Assembly (NCBI GenBank): GCA_964479045.1
Contig: CAYZJI010000002.1
Coordinates: 186,001 to 250,000, forward strand
DNA from: 2-02-FULL-47-50 sp964479045
Lineage (GTDB): Bacteria; Pseudomonadota; Gammaproteobacteria; Eutrophobiales; Eutrophobiaceae
Direction of reading: 5' to 3'
DNA length: 64,000 nt
The notes under the pieces were generated by a model. That model made no database searches. It was not told the origin of the DNA and saw nothing but the letters and a program-made list of their open reading frames with translations. Positions within the stretch are counted from its first letter, which is position 1. Each line of letters begins with the position of its first letter. Position numbers and translations under genes: made by a program. Shown here in pieces: positions 42,286-51,950 of the stretch.

Positions 42286-43602
42286 ATGCGTAACTGTTTG
42301 TTTTTGGTTGGTTCATCAATGCTTTACCTGTCTGCGGGAATGGGAACAGTTACTGCAGCGACACCAACACCGGAGCAAATGTGGGAAATCATCCAGCAGC
42401 AGCAACAGGTGATAGAAGAACTGAAAGGAAAGCTGGAAAAAACAGAGCAAACCGCTGTCGCAGCTGAATCCAAGGCTGATCAGGCCACAAAGGAAGTCGA
42501 AGCCGCTGCTGATGCCATTGAGGAAGCCCAAACCAGTCAGTCTTCATCAGCATCGTGGGCGGACAAAACCAGTGTCGGTGGTTATGGCGAGTTGCACTAC
42601 AACCGCCTGAACGATGAGAACGAGGACATTGGCGGTATCGATGATCTGGACCGTATCGATTTTCACCGGTTTGTATTGTTCTTCGGGCACGAATTTACCG
42701 ACCGGCTCCGTTTTTTCTCGGAACTTGAAATTGAACATGCGCTGGCTGGTGAGTCATTACCGGGCGAAGTGGAACTGGAACAGGCGTGGGTGGAAATGGA
42801 TCTGACCAGTCACCATCGCGCCCGTGCCGGTCTCGACATCCTGCCGATAGGTATTATCAATCCTACGCATGAGCCTAACACTTTTTATGGCGTTGAACGG
42901 AACAAGGTTGAATCTGAAATCATTCCGAGCACATGGTGGGAGGCGGGAGCAGGGTTTAACGGCGAAATCGCGCCCGGATGGAATTATGATGTCATCGCCC
43001 ATTCCGGTCTTGTGGTTCCGACGGCAGGCGGCAGTGCATTTCGGCCACGCAGCGGGCGTCTCAAGGTGGCCAATGCGGATAATCAGGATGCAGCATTTAC
43101 CGGCCGTCTCCGTTACACAGGCATGCCTGGACTGGAAGTCGGTGTATCAGGCCAGTATCAGAGTGATATCACTGGCACGGCGGATGCCTTTGATATCAGC
43201 GCCACCTTGTTTGAAAGCCATGTGGATTGGAAACATTCGAGTGGCTTTGGTTTAAGGGCACTCTATGCGCGCTGGGACATGGGCGATGATCCTGCTCTCG
43301 ATCCGGCGGTTTTCAATGGTGATACGCTTGACGGCTGGTATGTAGAACCGGCCTATCGATTCAAACTACCCGTCAGTGCGGCGGGCGAAGCCGGTGTGTT
43401 TGCCCGTTATGAAAACTGGGATGAAAGAAACAATATTGGCGGTGCCCATCGTTTTGAGGAATTTTCCCGCTGGGTAGCAGGTTTGAACTGGTGGTTGAAC
43501 GAAAATGTTGCCCTGAAATTTGATGTACAAAATGAAGATGCTGATGGCCCGGTTGATGCCGTATTTGATGGAATTAATCTGGGTATGGGCTATCAATTTT
43601 AG
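42286..43602 (+). CDS. Outer-membrane porin with N-terminal coiled coil
   Basis: 438 residues. Signal peptide (ending VTAAT), a Gln/Glu/Ala-rich coiled coil (about 28-85), then a phosphate-selective-porin-like barrel beginning SVGGYGELHYNR and ending NLGMGYQF with terminal Phe. The coiled coil resembles those that link trimeric porins to the peptidoglycan layer. It is preceded by a Fur-like box and followed by flavin-binding and PepSY genes, so a role in metal or redox-related uptake is suggested but not shown. Confidence 0.8.
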   Translation: MRNCLFLVGSSMLYLSAGMGTVTAATPTPEQMWEIIQQQQQVIEELKGKLEKTEQTAVAAESKADQATKEVEAAADAIEEAQTSQSSSASWADKTSVGGYGELHYNRLNDENEDIGGIDDLDRIDFHRFVLFFGHEFTDRLRFFSELEIEHALAGESLPGEVELEQAWVEMDLTSHHRARAGLDILPIGIINPTHEPNTFYGVERNKVESEIIPSTWWEAGAGFNGEIAPGWNYDVIAHSGLVVPTAGGSAFRPRSGRLKVANADNQDAAFTGRLRYTGMPGLEVGVSGQYQSDITGTADAFDISATLFESHVDWKHSSGFGLRALYARWDMGDDPALDPAVFNGDTLDGWYVEPAYRFKLPVSAAGEAGVFARYENWDERNNIGGAHRFEEFSRWVAGLNWWLNENVALKFDVQNEDADGPVDAVFDGINLGMGYQF

Positions 43603-43650
43603 TATCTTGATGTAATATTTGATCCAGAAATGTCATTATGGATTAATCAT

Positions 43651-43677
43651 GGGCGCAATCATTGCGCCCATTTTTTT
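43651..43677 (+). terminator. Terminator after porin
   Basis: GGGCGCA and TGCGCCC pair around ATCAT (43651-43669), followed by seven T. Confidence 0.9.
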
Positions 43678-43691
43678 GTGATTTTATTGTT

Positions 43692-44222
43692 ATGAACAAA
43701 AGCCGATTATCAGCCGGGTTGCTGTTGGGTATCACCCTGTTACCGGGTGCATTTGCTGAGGATGTTTATCAGGAGCCGGCGGCTTTTATCAATGAAGTTT
43801 TCAATCAGGATCCGCCAGAGGTGAGTAAACTCTGGATTAAGGGAGACGTGAAAGAAAACATCAGGAAAATACTAGGACATGATTTGGGCGTGCTCCGCTT
43901 GCGTTACTGGCAGAAAGAGGCGCGTACCGCCTGGATCCTGGAAGAGATCGGGAAGGAACGCCTGATTACGACCGGGTTTGTGATAAACAGTGGCACTATG
44001 GAACAGGTCAAGGTACTGATTTTCCGTGAAACCCGGGGCTGGGAAGTCAGGTATCCGTTTTTTACGGATCAATTTAAAGGCGCAAAACTGAACAGTACTC
44101 AAGAACTGGACAGACATATTGACGGCATCTCCGGCGCAACCCTGTCCGTGAATGCCCTGACAAAACTGGCCGAGCTGGCCTTGTATCTTGATGGCGTTGT
44201 TACCCAAACGAAAACAGAGTGA
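43692..44222 (+). CDS. Exported FMN-binding domain protein
   Basis: 176 residues with signal peptide (ending GAFAED) and an FMN_bind domain whose motif DGISGATLSVNAL contains T150, the likely site of covalent flavin attachment. Family members carry FMN in the periplasm and belong to respiratory or reductase systems. The start lies 14 nt after the terminator and shows no ribosome site. Followed after 4 bp by the PepSY gene, with which it probably works. Confidence 0.85.
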   Translation: MNKSRLSAGLLLGITLLPGAFAEDVYQEPAAFINEVFNQDPPEVSKLWIKGDVKENIRKILGHDLGVLRLRYWQKEARTAWILEEIGKERLITTGFVINSGTMEQVKVLIFRETRGWEVRYPFFTDQFKGAKLNSTQELDRHIDGISGATLSVNALTKLAELALYLDGVVTQTKTE

Positions 44223-44226
44223 TCAT

Positions 44227-44949
44227 ATGTGGCAATTCATTACTAAATGGCACAGACGCTTCGGGATAATCTCCGCCCTGTTTGTGATCATGCTGGTCAT
44301 CACCGGCATTATGCTGAACCACACTGATGCACTGAATCTGGATGAGCAGTATGTGCAGAACGGCTTCCTGCTCGATTTATATAACATACACCCGGCCCAG
44401 TCCCCGGCCGGTTTTCGGGTCAATGATCACTGGATCAGCAAAGTAGGTGAGCGTGTCTATTTTAATGAGACCGAAATTGCCAATGAGGTCACCAACCTGA
44501 TAGGCGCAGTGTCTGCGGCGGAAATGGTGGTCGCCATCGATGATCATATTTTATTACTGAACGTAAATGGTGAAATTATTGAAAGCCTGACAGGTCTGGA
44601 CGGTGTGCCGTCCGGCATGCGCGCAATTGGCGTGTCAGAGGATAATCACCTGGTCGTAAAAGGCTCACATGGCGACTATATTTTTGATCTGCAGAATTTC
44701 CGCTGGCATGAAAAAGAAAGTGTCAGCGCGATCTGGTCTGAAAAAGAAGCCATCCCCGAACATTTACTGGAGCATTTGTTGCAACTCTACCGGGGCAAGG
44801 GCCTCCCGGTTGAGCGCGTAATTCTGGATCTGCACAGCGGCCGTTTGTTGGGTGACTGGGGTGTTTATCTGGTCGATGCCGCAGCAATACTCTTTCTGAT
44901 ACTGGCCATCACCGGTGTCATGATGTGGTATAAACGGACGACTCAATAG
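44227..44949 (+). CDS. PepSY-associated membrane protein
   Basis: 240 residues. N-terminal helix (about 11-29, IISALFVIMLVITGIMLNH) and C-terminal helix (about 214-236) enclose a periplasmic PepSY-like domain. WHRRFG before the first helix and conserved His residues at the helix ends fit the PepSY TM family, which often binds haem and moves electrons across the membrane. Together with the flavoprotein and the porin this suggests an extracytoplasmic reductase, perhaps for ferric iron. Confidence 0.82.
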   Translation: MWQFITKWHRRFGIISALFVIMLVITGIMLNHTDALNLDEQYVQNGFLLDLYNIHPAQSPAGFRVNDHWISKVGERVYFNETEIANEVTNLIGAVSAAEMVVAIDDHILLLNVNGEIIESLTGLDGVPSGMRAIGVSEDNHLVVKGSHGDYIFDLQNFRWHEKESVSAIWSEKEAIPEHLLEHLLQLYRGKGLPVERVILDLHSGRLLGDWGVYLVDAAAILFLILAITGVMMWYKRTTQ

Positions 44950-45037
44950 GCATCCGGTGAGTTTAAGCTGGGTATATCAGGGGGCTAGGAGTACGTCTCT
45001 ATTTATTTGCAAGATTCGAGACCTGACCCTATTTGTT

Positions 45038-45508
45038 CTATTGTTCTTGCAATCGGGTATCTGATTCCCAAAATTTCAACACGACACTGGCAAGGTCGAC
45101 GGCAGCGATTTCGGTGCCCCAAAGGCTTGCCGCTTGGCCGTCGAGATGGATTGTGAGAGTACTGAAGAAATCTCCGCCAAAAAAGGGCCCACCAAAGAAC
45201 TTTCCACGCTGTGCTACAACGTCTTGCACGGACTTGTGCCTCGCCTTCGTCGCCTCAAAGTGTTTTGCCCCGTTTGCAATGTGAGAACACACCTGCAGAA
45301 GTGGTTGGCTGTTTTCTTCGGCAAACCTTCCAGCTTCGTCGTTTGGGTGAAGCCAATCAAGCAAGTGGTAAGCAGAGACAAAGAAATCAAAGGCAGCGTA
45401 TGTGTCGGCTGGTGCGACCCGCAGGCGCTGGAAATCATGCTGAATCTTCCGCAGAAGATCTGGCGGAGATTTTAATGACCCGAAGCCTTTGAATCTGCGC
45501 GATCTCAC
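45038..45508 (-). CDS. Hypothetical protein, possible orphan accessory gene
   Basis: 156 residues from a GTG start with no clear ribosome site. Aromatic-rich (YAAFDFFVSAYHLLDWLHP), helical character, no signal peptide or membrane helix. The pattern resembles a conserved hypothetical seen in accessory regions, but I cannot name a family. The opposite strand is also open for 113 codons, so strand choice rests on that resemblance. Flanks of about 90 and 165 bp show no other gene. Confidence 0.5.
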   Translation of the reverse strand: MRSRRFKGFGSLKSPPDLLRKIQHDFQRLRVAPADTYAAFDFFVSAYHLLDWLHPNDEAGRFAEENSQPLLQVCSHIANGAKHFEATKARHKSVQDVVAQRGKFFGGPFFGGDFFSTLTIHLDGQAASLWGTEIAAVDLASVVLKFWESDTRLQEQ

Positions 45509-45660
45509 TATTGGCGCCTAGCTATATTTTAATGGACAGGTTGTCCAATATACTTTTATAGGAGTCAAACTGGACATGCGGAGAATCTCCTTATTCGATT
45601 CCTTGGATAAATGTAGCCGTTTACTCTCCTGATATCCAGTGAACAAGAACTTTTTAATTG

Positions 45661-45693
45661 ACTGGATCCCGGGGCTAGCCCGGGATGACGGAC
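45661..45693. repeat. Palindromic REP-like element at efflux gene 3' end
   Basis: ACTGGATCCCGGGGCTAGCC then CGGGATGACGGA: the self-complementary element that in translated form gives VIPAKAGIQ-type peptides. It encodes the last residues (SVIPG) and stop of the outer-membrane factor gene. Confidence 0.85.
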
Positions 45694-47126
45694 GCGGTAT
45701 ATATCTCCCACCCGCCACCTAATGCACGATACAAACTCACCAGCGCTTGCAGGTATGAGAGTTTGATCTGTAGTTCCTGATCCTGTGCATCAAACAAGGT
45801 ACGTTGTGCAACCAGGAACGTCAGTAAATCTTCGACGCCTTCCTTGTAACGGCGTTCAGAGAGGCGGAAAGCAATCTCCGCCTGTTTAAGTTGTTCAGTT
45901 TGATATACCTGTTGTTCGGCAGTACTTTGTATAGTGCCCAGTGCGGTTTCCACATCGGCAAAGGCATTGATAATGGAAGCACGATAAAACTGCACCAGTT
46001 CTTCGCGGCGTGCCACGGTTAAGTCTTCCTGGGCTTCGAGCCTGCCCGCGTCAAAGATCGGTTGTGCCAGTGATACGGCGAGGTTATAGATCAAACCGCC
46101 ATCAAATAATCCCGAAAGTGCGGCACTCGCGAATCCGGCCGAGCCGGTTAACCCTATGCTGGGGAAATAGGCAGCACGGGCGGCCGCGATGTCGGCATTG
46201 GCGGATCGCAGGTTGGCTTCCGCCGTCTGGATATCGGGGCGGCGCGTGAGTAATTCAGAGGGCAGTCCCGCGGCCACCTCGGGTAATGCAATCTCATTGA
46301 GTGATTCAGTGGCAACAGTAAATCCCTGTGGTGGCTTGCCCAGCAATAATGCCAGGGCAGAACGTGCATCACGCTCCTGTTGTTCCAGGGGAGGAATAAC
46401 AGAGCGTTGTCTGGCGACCACGGCACGTTGTTGTGCGAGGTCCAGACCTGATACGGCGCCATGTTTCGCGCGCGATTCGACCAGTTTCAAAACTCGCTCG
46501 GCATTTTCCAGATTGAGATAAGCAATGGCGATACGTTCACGCAATGACAAGACCTGTAAATAGGTTATCGCGACACTGGAGGTAATGGTGAGTGCAACAG
46601 TATCACGATCAAATTCACTGGCGCGCAAGGCCTCTTCTGCGGCAATGAGGTTTGCACGGTTCCTGCCCCAGAAATCAACTTCATAACTTGCGCCCAGAGA
46701 AATATCAAAAGTACTACTGGCATCTATGTTGTTATCACCGCCGAAATCACCCTGACGGCCGGCGCCTGCGCCCAGATCAACAGTGGGTAGTAATGCGACG
46801 CCGGCCAGACGTGCCTGTGCTTCCGCTTGCAGGATGCGGGCGCTGGCTGCGGCCAGATCGAGGTTGTTTTGCGCTGCTTCGATCATTAATTGATTAAGTT
46901 CGCTGCTGCCAAAATTTTGCCACCAGTCAGGGGAGGGCCATGTGGCGGTAATTTCCTGTGATTGATCCCAGTCGGCAGGGACATCCACATTTACGGGTTC
47001 ATTCACAGGCTCGATTTGGCAGGCGGAGACCAAAAAAGCACAAAGCAATAAAAAAATAAGGAAGAGTTGTTTAACTGGATTCCGGTTTTCACCGGAATGA
47101 CGGATTGTTAAAGTTGAATAATTCAT
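45675..47126 (-). CDS. Outer-membrane efflux lipoprotein (NodT/TolC family)
   Basis: 483 residues, outer-membrane factor of the adjoining MacAB-type pump. Lipobox LVSAC near residue 36, then two OEP repeats with long helices (SELNQLMIEAAQNNLDLAAA; RPDIQTAEANLRSANADIAA). ATG overlaps the macB stop (TAATG). Residues about 8-18 (RHSGENRNPV) and the C-terminal SVIPG are translated from palindromic repeats at both ends, which differ from normal family termini. Confidence 0.9.
   Translation of the reverse strand: MNYSTLTIRHSGENRNPVKQLFLIFLLLCAFLVSACQIEPVNEPVNVDVPADWDQSQEITATWPSPDWWQNFGSSELNQLMIEAAQNNLDLAAASARILQAEAQARLAGVALLPTVDLGAGAGRQGDFGGDNNIDASSTFDISLGASYEVDFWGRNRANLIAAEEALRASEFDRDTVALTITSSVAITYLQVLSLRERIAIAYLNLENAERVLKLVESRAKHGAVSGLDLAQQRAVVARQRSVIPPLEQQERDARSALALLLGKPPQGFTVATESLNEIALPEVAAGLPSELLTRRPDIQTAEANLRSANADIAAARAAYFPSIGLTGSAGFASAALSGLFDGGLIYNLAVSLAQPIFDAGRLEAQEDLTVARREELVQFYRASIINAFADVETALGTIQSTAEQQVYQTEQLKQAEIAFRLSERRYKEGVEDLLTFLVAQRTLFDAQDQELQIKLSYLQALVSLYRALGGGWEIYTASVIPG
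47074..47104. repeat. Palindromic REP-like element at efflux gene 5' end
   Basis: ACTGGATTCCGGTTTTCACC then GGAATGACGGA, related to 45661-45693. It lies inside the coding region just before the lipoprotein signal. Confidence 0.85.
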
Positions 47127-49093
47127 TACTCGCTCGCGAGCGCAACCACCGGATCGAGGCGGGCGGCTTTGAGTGCGGGTGCAAAGCCGAATATCAGGCC
47201 CGTGGCCACAGAGCAACTGAAAGCGAGAATAACGGGGGCCGTGGTGAATAATACCGGCATATCAAAACGGCGGATCACTTCCGCCGCGGTGAGCCCGGCT
47301 ACGACACCAATTACACCACCCAGTGCAGAGACCACCGTGGCTTCAGTCAAAAACTGTTGCAGGATATCGCGCATGCGCGCACCGGTGGCCATGCGGATGC
47401 CGATCTCACGGGTACGTTCACTCACGGTCACCAGCATGATGTTCATTACTCCTATACCACCCACCAGCAAGGAGATGACGGCTATTGACCCCAATAATAA
47501 TGTGAGCGTGTTATAGGTTTCTGAAATGGTTTCCAGTAATGCGGCCTGGTTACGTATCTGGAAATCTTCCTTGCCATGCCGTGCGCTGAGCAGGGCAGTC
47601 AAATCTTCCTGCGTGTCATCGATTATGGCTATATCATTGACCGCAACCGTGATGGAACGCAGATGATTGTATCCGAACAAACGCAGACTGCCGGTGGTGA
47701 GTGGGACAAACACCACATCATCCGCATCATTGCCCCAGGCGGTTGCCCCTTTGGGTGTTAACACGCCAATCACCATGAACGGCACATTATTAATCAACAC
47801 AAATTGGCCGACCGGCTCGGCCCGCTCTCCAAACAGGTTTTTCACGACGGTTTGTCCGAGCACGACTACCGTGCCATAACTTTGTACATCCGCATCATTA
47901 AAGAATGCACCCTTGGCGATGGGCCAGCTGCGTGTCTCCGGATATTCCGGCAAAGTGGCGGTGACCTGCGTTAGCACATCGCGGTTGCCATGACGGACCG
48001 TGACGGATCCATTCGATTCGGGTACGGCATAACGTACATTCGGGATCTCAGCGAGTGCGACCGCATCAGCGGGAACCAGGGTGGCGATGGTGGGATCAGG
48101 CCCGGGACCACGAAAATTAGGGGCCCCGGGACGGATAAGTAACAGATTGGTGCCCATGGAGCCGATGCGTTCCAGCACGGATTGTTTCGCGCCCTCGCCC
48201 AGCGCCAGCATGGCAATCACGGCGGCAACGCCGATCATGATACCGAGCAGGGTGAGTATGGTGCGAAACAGGTTGGCGCGCAGTGAACGCAATGCCATTT
48301 TCATGGCTTCCGCCGCTTCACTCATAAACGAGGCGGTGTGTTCATCATTCTGTGTGATTGCGTTGATATGCAAATCAGGCCGGACGGGATTCAGTTTCTG
48401 CGGCACGCTGTCATTGACGATCATGCCGTCCTTGATTTCAATCAAACGTTTGGCGTGTTGCGCGACTTCGCGATCATGTGTGATCAGGATGACGGTATGG
48501 CCCTGATCAGAAAGTTGATGCAATAATTTCATGACTTCGGCGCCGCTGTGGCTGTCGAGTGCGCCGGTGGGTTCATCGGCCAGAATGATCTTGCCGCCAT
48601 TCATCAGGGCGCGGGCGATGGACACACGTTGCTGCTGCCCGCCGGAAAGTTGATTGGGCCGGTGATCGAGGCGATCAGATAATCCGAGTGTTGCCAGTAA
48701 TTCTTCGGCACGATCACGCCGGTCCACGGCACTTACTCCCGCATAGATGGCGGGCACTTCCACATTTTCTACAGCGGTAGCAGTTCCGATGAGGTTGTAG
48801 CTCTGGAAGACAAATCCGAATGCTTCACGACGCAACCGCGCCAGTTGATCACGATCAAAACCGGCCACGTCCTGTCCGGCAAAATAATAATGACCGCCTG
48901 TGGGCCGATCGAGACAGCCAATAAGATTCATCAACGTGGATTTGCCCGAGCCGGAAGCTCCCATGATTGCAACAAACTCACCAGCATGGATTTCCAGCGA
49001 GATGCCATGCAGCACATCAATCGCGATTTCACCTCCGGTATGGTAGGTCTTGCGGATGTCCACCAGTTTGATGAGTGGTGTGCCGGGTTCCAT
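47126..49093 (-). CDS. macB: Macrolide-type ABC exporter MacB
   Basis: 655 residues: N-terminal ATPase (GASGSGKST, LSGGQQQR, ILADEPTGALD), a first membrane helix near 285, large periplasmic MacB_PCD domain, and FtsX-like region with three C-terminal helices (VISLLVGGIGVMNIMLV). Type VII ABC transporters drive periplasmic substrates out through MacA and an outer-membrane channel. Between macA and the channel gene. Confidence 0.94.
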   Translation of the reverse strand: MEPGTPLIKLVDIRKTYHTGGEIAIDVLHGISLEIHAGEFVAIMGASGSGKSTLMNLIGCLDRPTGGHYYFAGQDVAGFDRDQLARLRREAFGFVFQSYNLIGTATAVENVEVPAIYAGVSAVDRRDRAEELLATLGLSDRLDHRPNQLSGGQQQRVSIARALMNGGKIILADEPTGALDSHSGAEVMKLLHQLSDQGHTVILITHDREVAQHAKRLIEIKDGMIVNDSVPQKLNPVRPDLHINAITQNDEHTASFMSEAAEAMKMALRSLRANLFRTILTLLGIMIGVAAVIAMLALGEGAKQSVLERIGSMGTNLLLIRPGAPNFRGPGPDPTIATLVPADAVALAEIPNVRYAVPESNGSVTVRHGNRDVLTQVTATLPEYPETRSWPIAKGAFFNDADVQSYGTVVVLGQTVVKNLFGERAEPVGQFVLINNVPFMVIGVLTPKGATAWGNDADDVVFVPLTTGSLRLFGYNHLRSITVAVNDIAIIDDTQEDLTALLSARHGKEDFQIRNQAALLETISETYNTLTLLLGSIAVISLLVGGIGVMNIMLVTVSERTREIGIRMATGARMRDILQQFLTEATVVSALGGVIGVVAGLTAAEVIRRFDMPVLFTTAPVILAFSCSVATGLIFGFAPALKAARLDPVVALASE

Positions 49094-49110
49094 GTTGTAT
49101 GAGAGTCCGA

Positions 49111-50313
49111 TCAGAAAATGCGGTACGGTGAAGGACGCGGTGTGTCAGTATCTTTTTTTGGAGGATTGTCCACGATAATTTCACCAGAACTCAACCCGGA
49201 AACGATCTCGGCATTGACCCGATTACTGATCCCGACCTGAACTTCACGTTCAGTCCGGGTATTGTCATCACCTACAACCGTGACAATATACCGTCCTGAA
49301 TTTTCATCGACGGGTTGCAATGCCGACATGGGCGCAGTGATGACATCGCGGGCGGACGACACCACGAAAAATACCTGGGCGCTCATTTGTGTCATGAGTT
49401 CGCGATTCGGATTTGCCACATCAAACAGCGCGGTATAGAGCACCACGTTATTCAGGATTTCCGGTGTGGGTAATATCTGCCGTAGCGTGCCGGTCCAACG
49501 CTGGCCCGTTTTACCGAGGATGGTGAAATAGGCTTCCATGCCCAGTTGCAGTTTTGTAATGTCTGCTTCGGAAACCTGCGTCCATACGGTCATGGTGGAC
49601 AGATCGGCTATCCGCAGGATGACAGGTGCAATCTGGTTGGCGTTCAGGGTCTGTCCCTGTTTGGCAAGCAATTGCACTACCGTGCCATTCATGGGTGCGT
49701 AGATTTTGGTGTAGCCCAAGGTGGCTTCATCACCCTTGAGTGATGATTCGGTTTCTTCGATCTGGGCTTTGAGTGCGGCGATTTGTGCCTGTTTGGTTTT
49801 AACCGCAGAGACGCTGATCTGCCAGGCATCCCGGCTGGTGGCATCATCGTTCAGCAGATTCTCCTGCCGGGTGAATTGCTGTTCAGCGAGTTCCAGTTCC
49901 GCCTGCCGTTCAGCGAGCTGGGCTTTCTGGGACTGTAATTGGGCTCGGCTGGCTTCCACCCGGGCCAGCAGGACTTGCGGGTCGATCTCCGCCAACAGTT
50001 GACCCTGTTCAACGCTATCGCCGATATCGACATGCAGTTTTTCCAGTTGTCCGGACACCTGTGCACCGACATCGACATAATCACGGGGTTGCAGGTTACC
50101 CAGCGCGGTTACCGTGACCTCGATATCTCCTCGCTGGACGGTTACGGTGGCGACCTGGACATCAGGTTTTGTCTCCGGTTTCCAGTAATAGTATCCGGCG
50201 CCTGCGGCGATCAGGATCAGCAACAACACGGGAATAATCCAGAATCCGGATCTCTTCCTGTGGCGATGTCTCTGCGGTATTGATGTGGAAATTGCTGGTG
50301 TTTCAGTATCCAT
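49111..50313 (-). CDS. macA: MacA-type periplasmic adaptor
   Basis: 400 residues: one N-terminal helix (about 24-43), lipoyl halves flanking a long helical hairpin (about 100-180), beta-barrel and membrane-proximal domains. VTVTALGNLQPRDYVDVGAQVSGQ is typical. Links MacB to the outer-membrane factor. First gene of a three-gene operon, 17 bp before macB. Confidence 0.93.
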   Translation of the reverse strand: MDTETPAISTSIPQRHRHRKRSGFWIIPVLLLILIAAGAGYYYWKPETKPDVQVATVTVQRGDIEVTVTALGNLQPRDYVDVGAQVSGQLEKLHVDIGDSVEQGQLLAEIDPQVLLARVEASRAQLQSQKAQLAERQAELELAEQQFTRQENLLNDDATSRDAWQISVSAVKTKQAQIAALKAQIEETESSLKGDEATLGYTKIYAPMNGTVVQLLAKQGQTLNANQIAPVILRIADLSTMTVWTQVSEADITKLQLGMEAYFTILGKTGQRWTGTLRQILPTPEILNNVVLYTALFDVANPNRELMTQMSAQVFFVVSSARDVITAPMSALQPVDENSGRYIVTVVGDDNTRTEREVQVGISNRVNAEIVSGLSSGEIIVDNPPKKDTDTPRPSPYRIF

Positions 50314-50562
50314 GGATTATCGGATTTTCCGGTTAATTCGGTGTTAGAACATCAGTTTCACTAAAGTATCCATTTAAAACACAATGATATACCTAACGCA
50401 CGGGTCAGACAGAGGTTGACAAGATCTGCGGCTGGAACATCGCCGGGTAATTTAACTCAAACCCGTTACGAAGATGAAAGCATAAGCGAATTACAGCGCC
50501 CTGCCCATACAGGACCGGTCATAATAATGTATGATGCCGGCAACAAAAGTACTGGAATATCA

Positions 50563-51579
50563 ATGAAACTTCTCCCCCCTTATTTTCTGCTGAATCTGCT
50601 GCTGACGTCACTGTCTCTGGCGGGGATGCCTGTATATGCCGCAGAAAAGGAGTCAGAACAGAATACGGTAGAGATACGGGAGTGGCTCGTGCCTTGGGAG
50701 AAATCACGACCCCGGGATCCGTATGTGGATCGCAAGGGTCGGGTGTGGTTCTGTGGACAGACCGGAAACTACATTGCCCGGTTTGAGCCAAAAACCGAGA
50801 AGTTTGAGAAGTTTGATCTGGGTGAAGGTGCCGGTCCGCATAATCTGATCGTCGACAGTGCAGGCCAAGTATGGTTTGCCGGAAACCTTCAGGGTTATAT
50901 CGGCCGTCTCGATCCCGAAACCGGTGAGATCAAAAAATATCCCATGCCGGAAGGTATTACTGATCCCCATACACTGGAGTTCGACAGCCAGGGTGATATC
51001 TGGTTTACCGCGCAATTCAGCAATGCGGTGGGTAAACTCACGGTTGAGACCGGCGAGATCAAAATCATACCTATGCAAACAGCGGCTTCACGTCCTTATG
51101 GCATCAAAGTGGATTCCAAAGACCGGCCGTGGATAGTGTTATTTGGCACCAACAAGATTGCCACCATCAGTCCCAAAACGTTCAAGTTGCGCGAGTTTGA
51201 ATTACCGCGTAAGGAGATTCGCCCGCGTCGTCTGGCCATTACGTCCTACGATAAAATCTGGATTGTGGATCATGCCACGGGCACGCTGGGCCGGTTCGAT
51301 CCGGTGACGGCGAATTACACTGAACGGCAACTGCCAGGTGGCGCCGGTTCCGAACCTTATGCCATGGCGGTGGATAACAGGGACTGGTTGTGGCTGGTGG
51401 AAACCGGCTCCAATCCAAACCGGTTTATCGGTTTTGATCCGTGGAAACAGGAATTTTCCATGATGGCGGACATTCCGAGTGGTGGCGGTTCAGTGCGGCA
51501 CATGTATTTTCATCGCAAGAACCGTTCGATCTGGTTTGGCACCGATACCAACTTTATCGGTCGGGCAAAACTGCCTTGA
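50563..51579 (+). CDS. Exported virginiamycin-B-lyase-like beta-propeller protein
   Basis: 338 residues with signal peptide (ending VYAAE) and a Vgb/SMP-30-type propeller made of repeated blades of the form VDSAGQVWFAGN, FDSQGDIWFTAQ, VDSKDRPWIVLF. Despite the lyase name, most such exported propellers have unknown roles. The frame is open to 50416, but ATG at 50563 directly begins the signal peptide. The upstream 249 bp hold nothing recognised. Confidence 0.82.
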   Translation: MKLLPPYFLLNLLLTSLSLAGMPVYAAEKESEQNTVEIREWLVPWEKSRPRDPYVDRKGRVWFCGQTGNYIARFEPKTEKFEKFDLGEGAGPHNLIVDSAGQVWFAGNLQGYIGRLDPETGEIKKYPMPEGITDPHTLEFDSQGDIWFTAQFSNAVGKLTVETGEIKIIPMQTAASRPYGIKVDSKDRPWIVLFGTNKIATISPKTFKLREFELPRKEIRPRRLAITSYDKIWIVDHATGTLGRFDPVTANYTERQLPGGAGSEPYAMAVDNRDWLWLVETGSNPNRFIGFDPWKQEFSMMADIPSGGGSVRHMYFHRKNRSIWFGTDTNFIGRAKLP

Positions 51580-51632
51580 TGTAGTACTGATTTAAAAAAT
51601 ATAACAATAAATCATAGTTCGGGGGAAAGTAC

Positions 51633-51950
51633 GTGAGTGAGGATGTTTATGCGCGTCTGAGCCGGAGTCAGGCATTCAAGGATTATATACGCCGGCAGCA
51701 CCGCGTAGCGTGGCTGTTTTCCGGAATGATGGTGGCGGTATATTTTCTGTTCATTCTGCTGCTTGCATTCAAGCCGGAATTACTGGGGCGTCCTCTCTAT
51801 GATGGCAGCGTCATTACACTCGGAATTCCGGCGGGAATTTCCATCATATTATTTGCATTTCTGATTACCGGTTTGTATGTGCGCAAGGCCAACCGTGAAT
51901 TTGACCCCATCAGGAAAAAACTTGTCGAAGAGGCCATGCGTGATCCATAG
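51633..51950 (+). CDS. DUF485 inner-membrane protein
   Basis: 105 residues, GTG start after GGGGGAAAG. Two hydrophobic helices (about 27-48 and 60-85) as in YjcH. DUF485 genes almost always precede an acetate/solute symporter, as here; the overlap of 11 nt supports co-expression. Function unproven. Confidence 0.9.
   Translation: MSEDVYARLSRSQAFKDYIRRQHRVAWLFSGMMVAVYFLFILLLAFKPELLGRPLYDGSVITLGIPAGISIILFAFLITGLYVRKANREFDPIRKKLVEEAMRDP

Noticed and set aside
45134..45475. Plus-strand 113-codon frame opposite the orphan gene
   Set aside because: Its Cys/Arg-rich product lacks domain-like character; the minus-strand product looks more protein-like.
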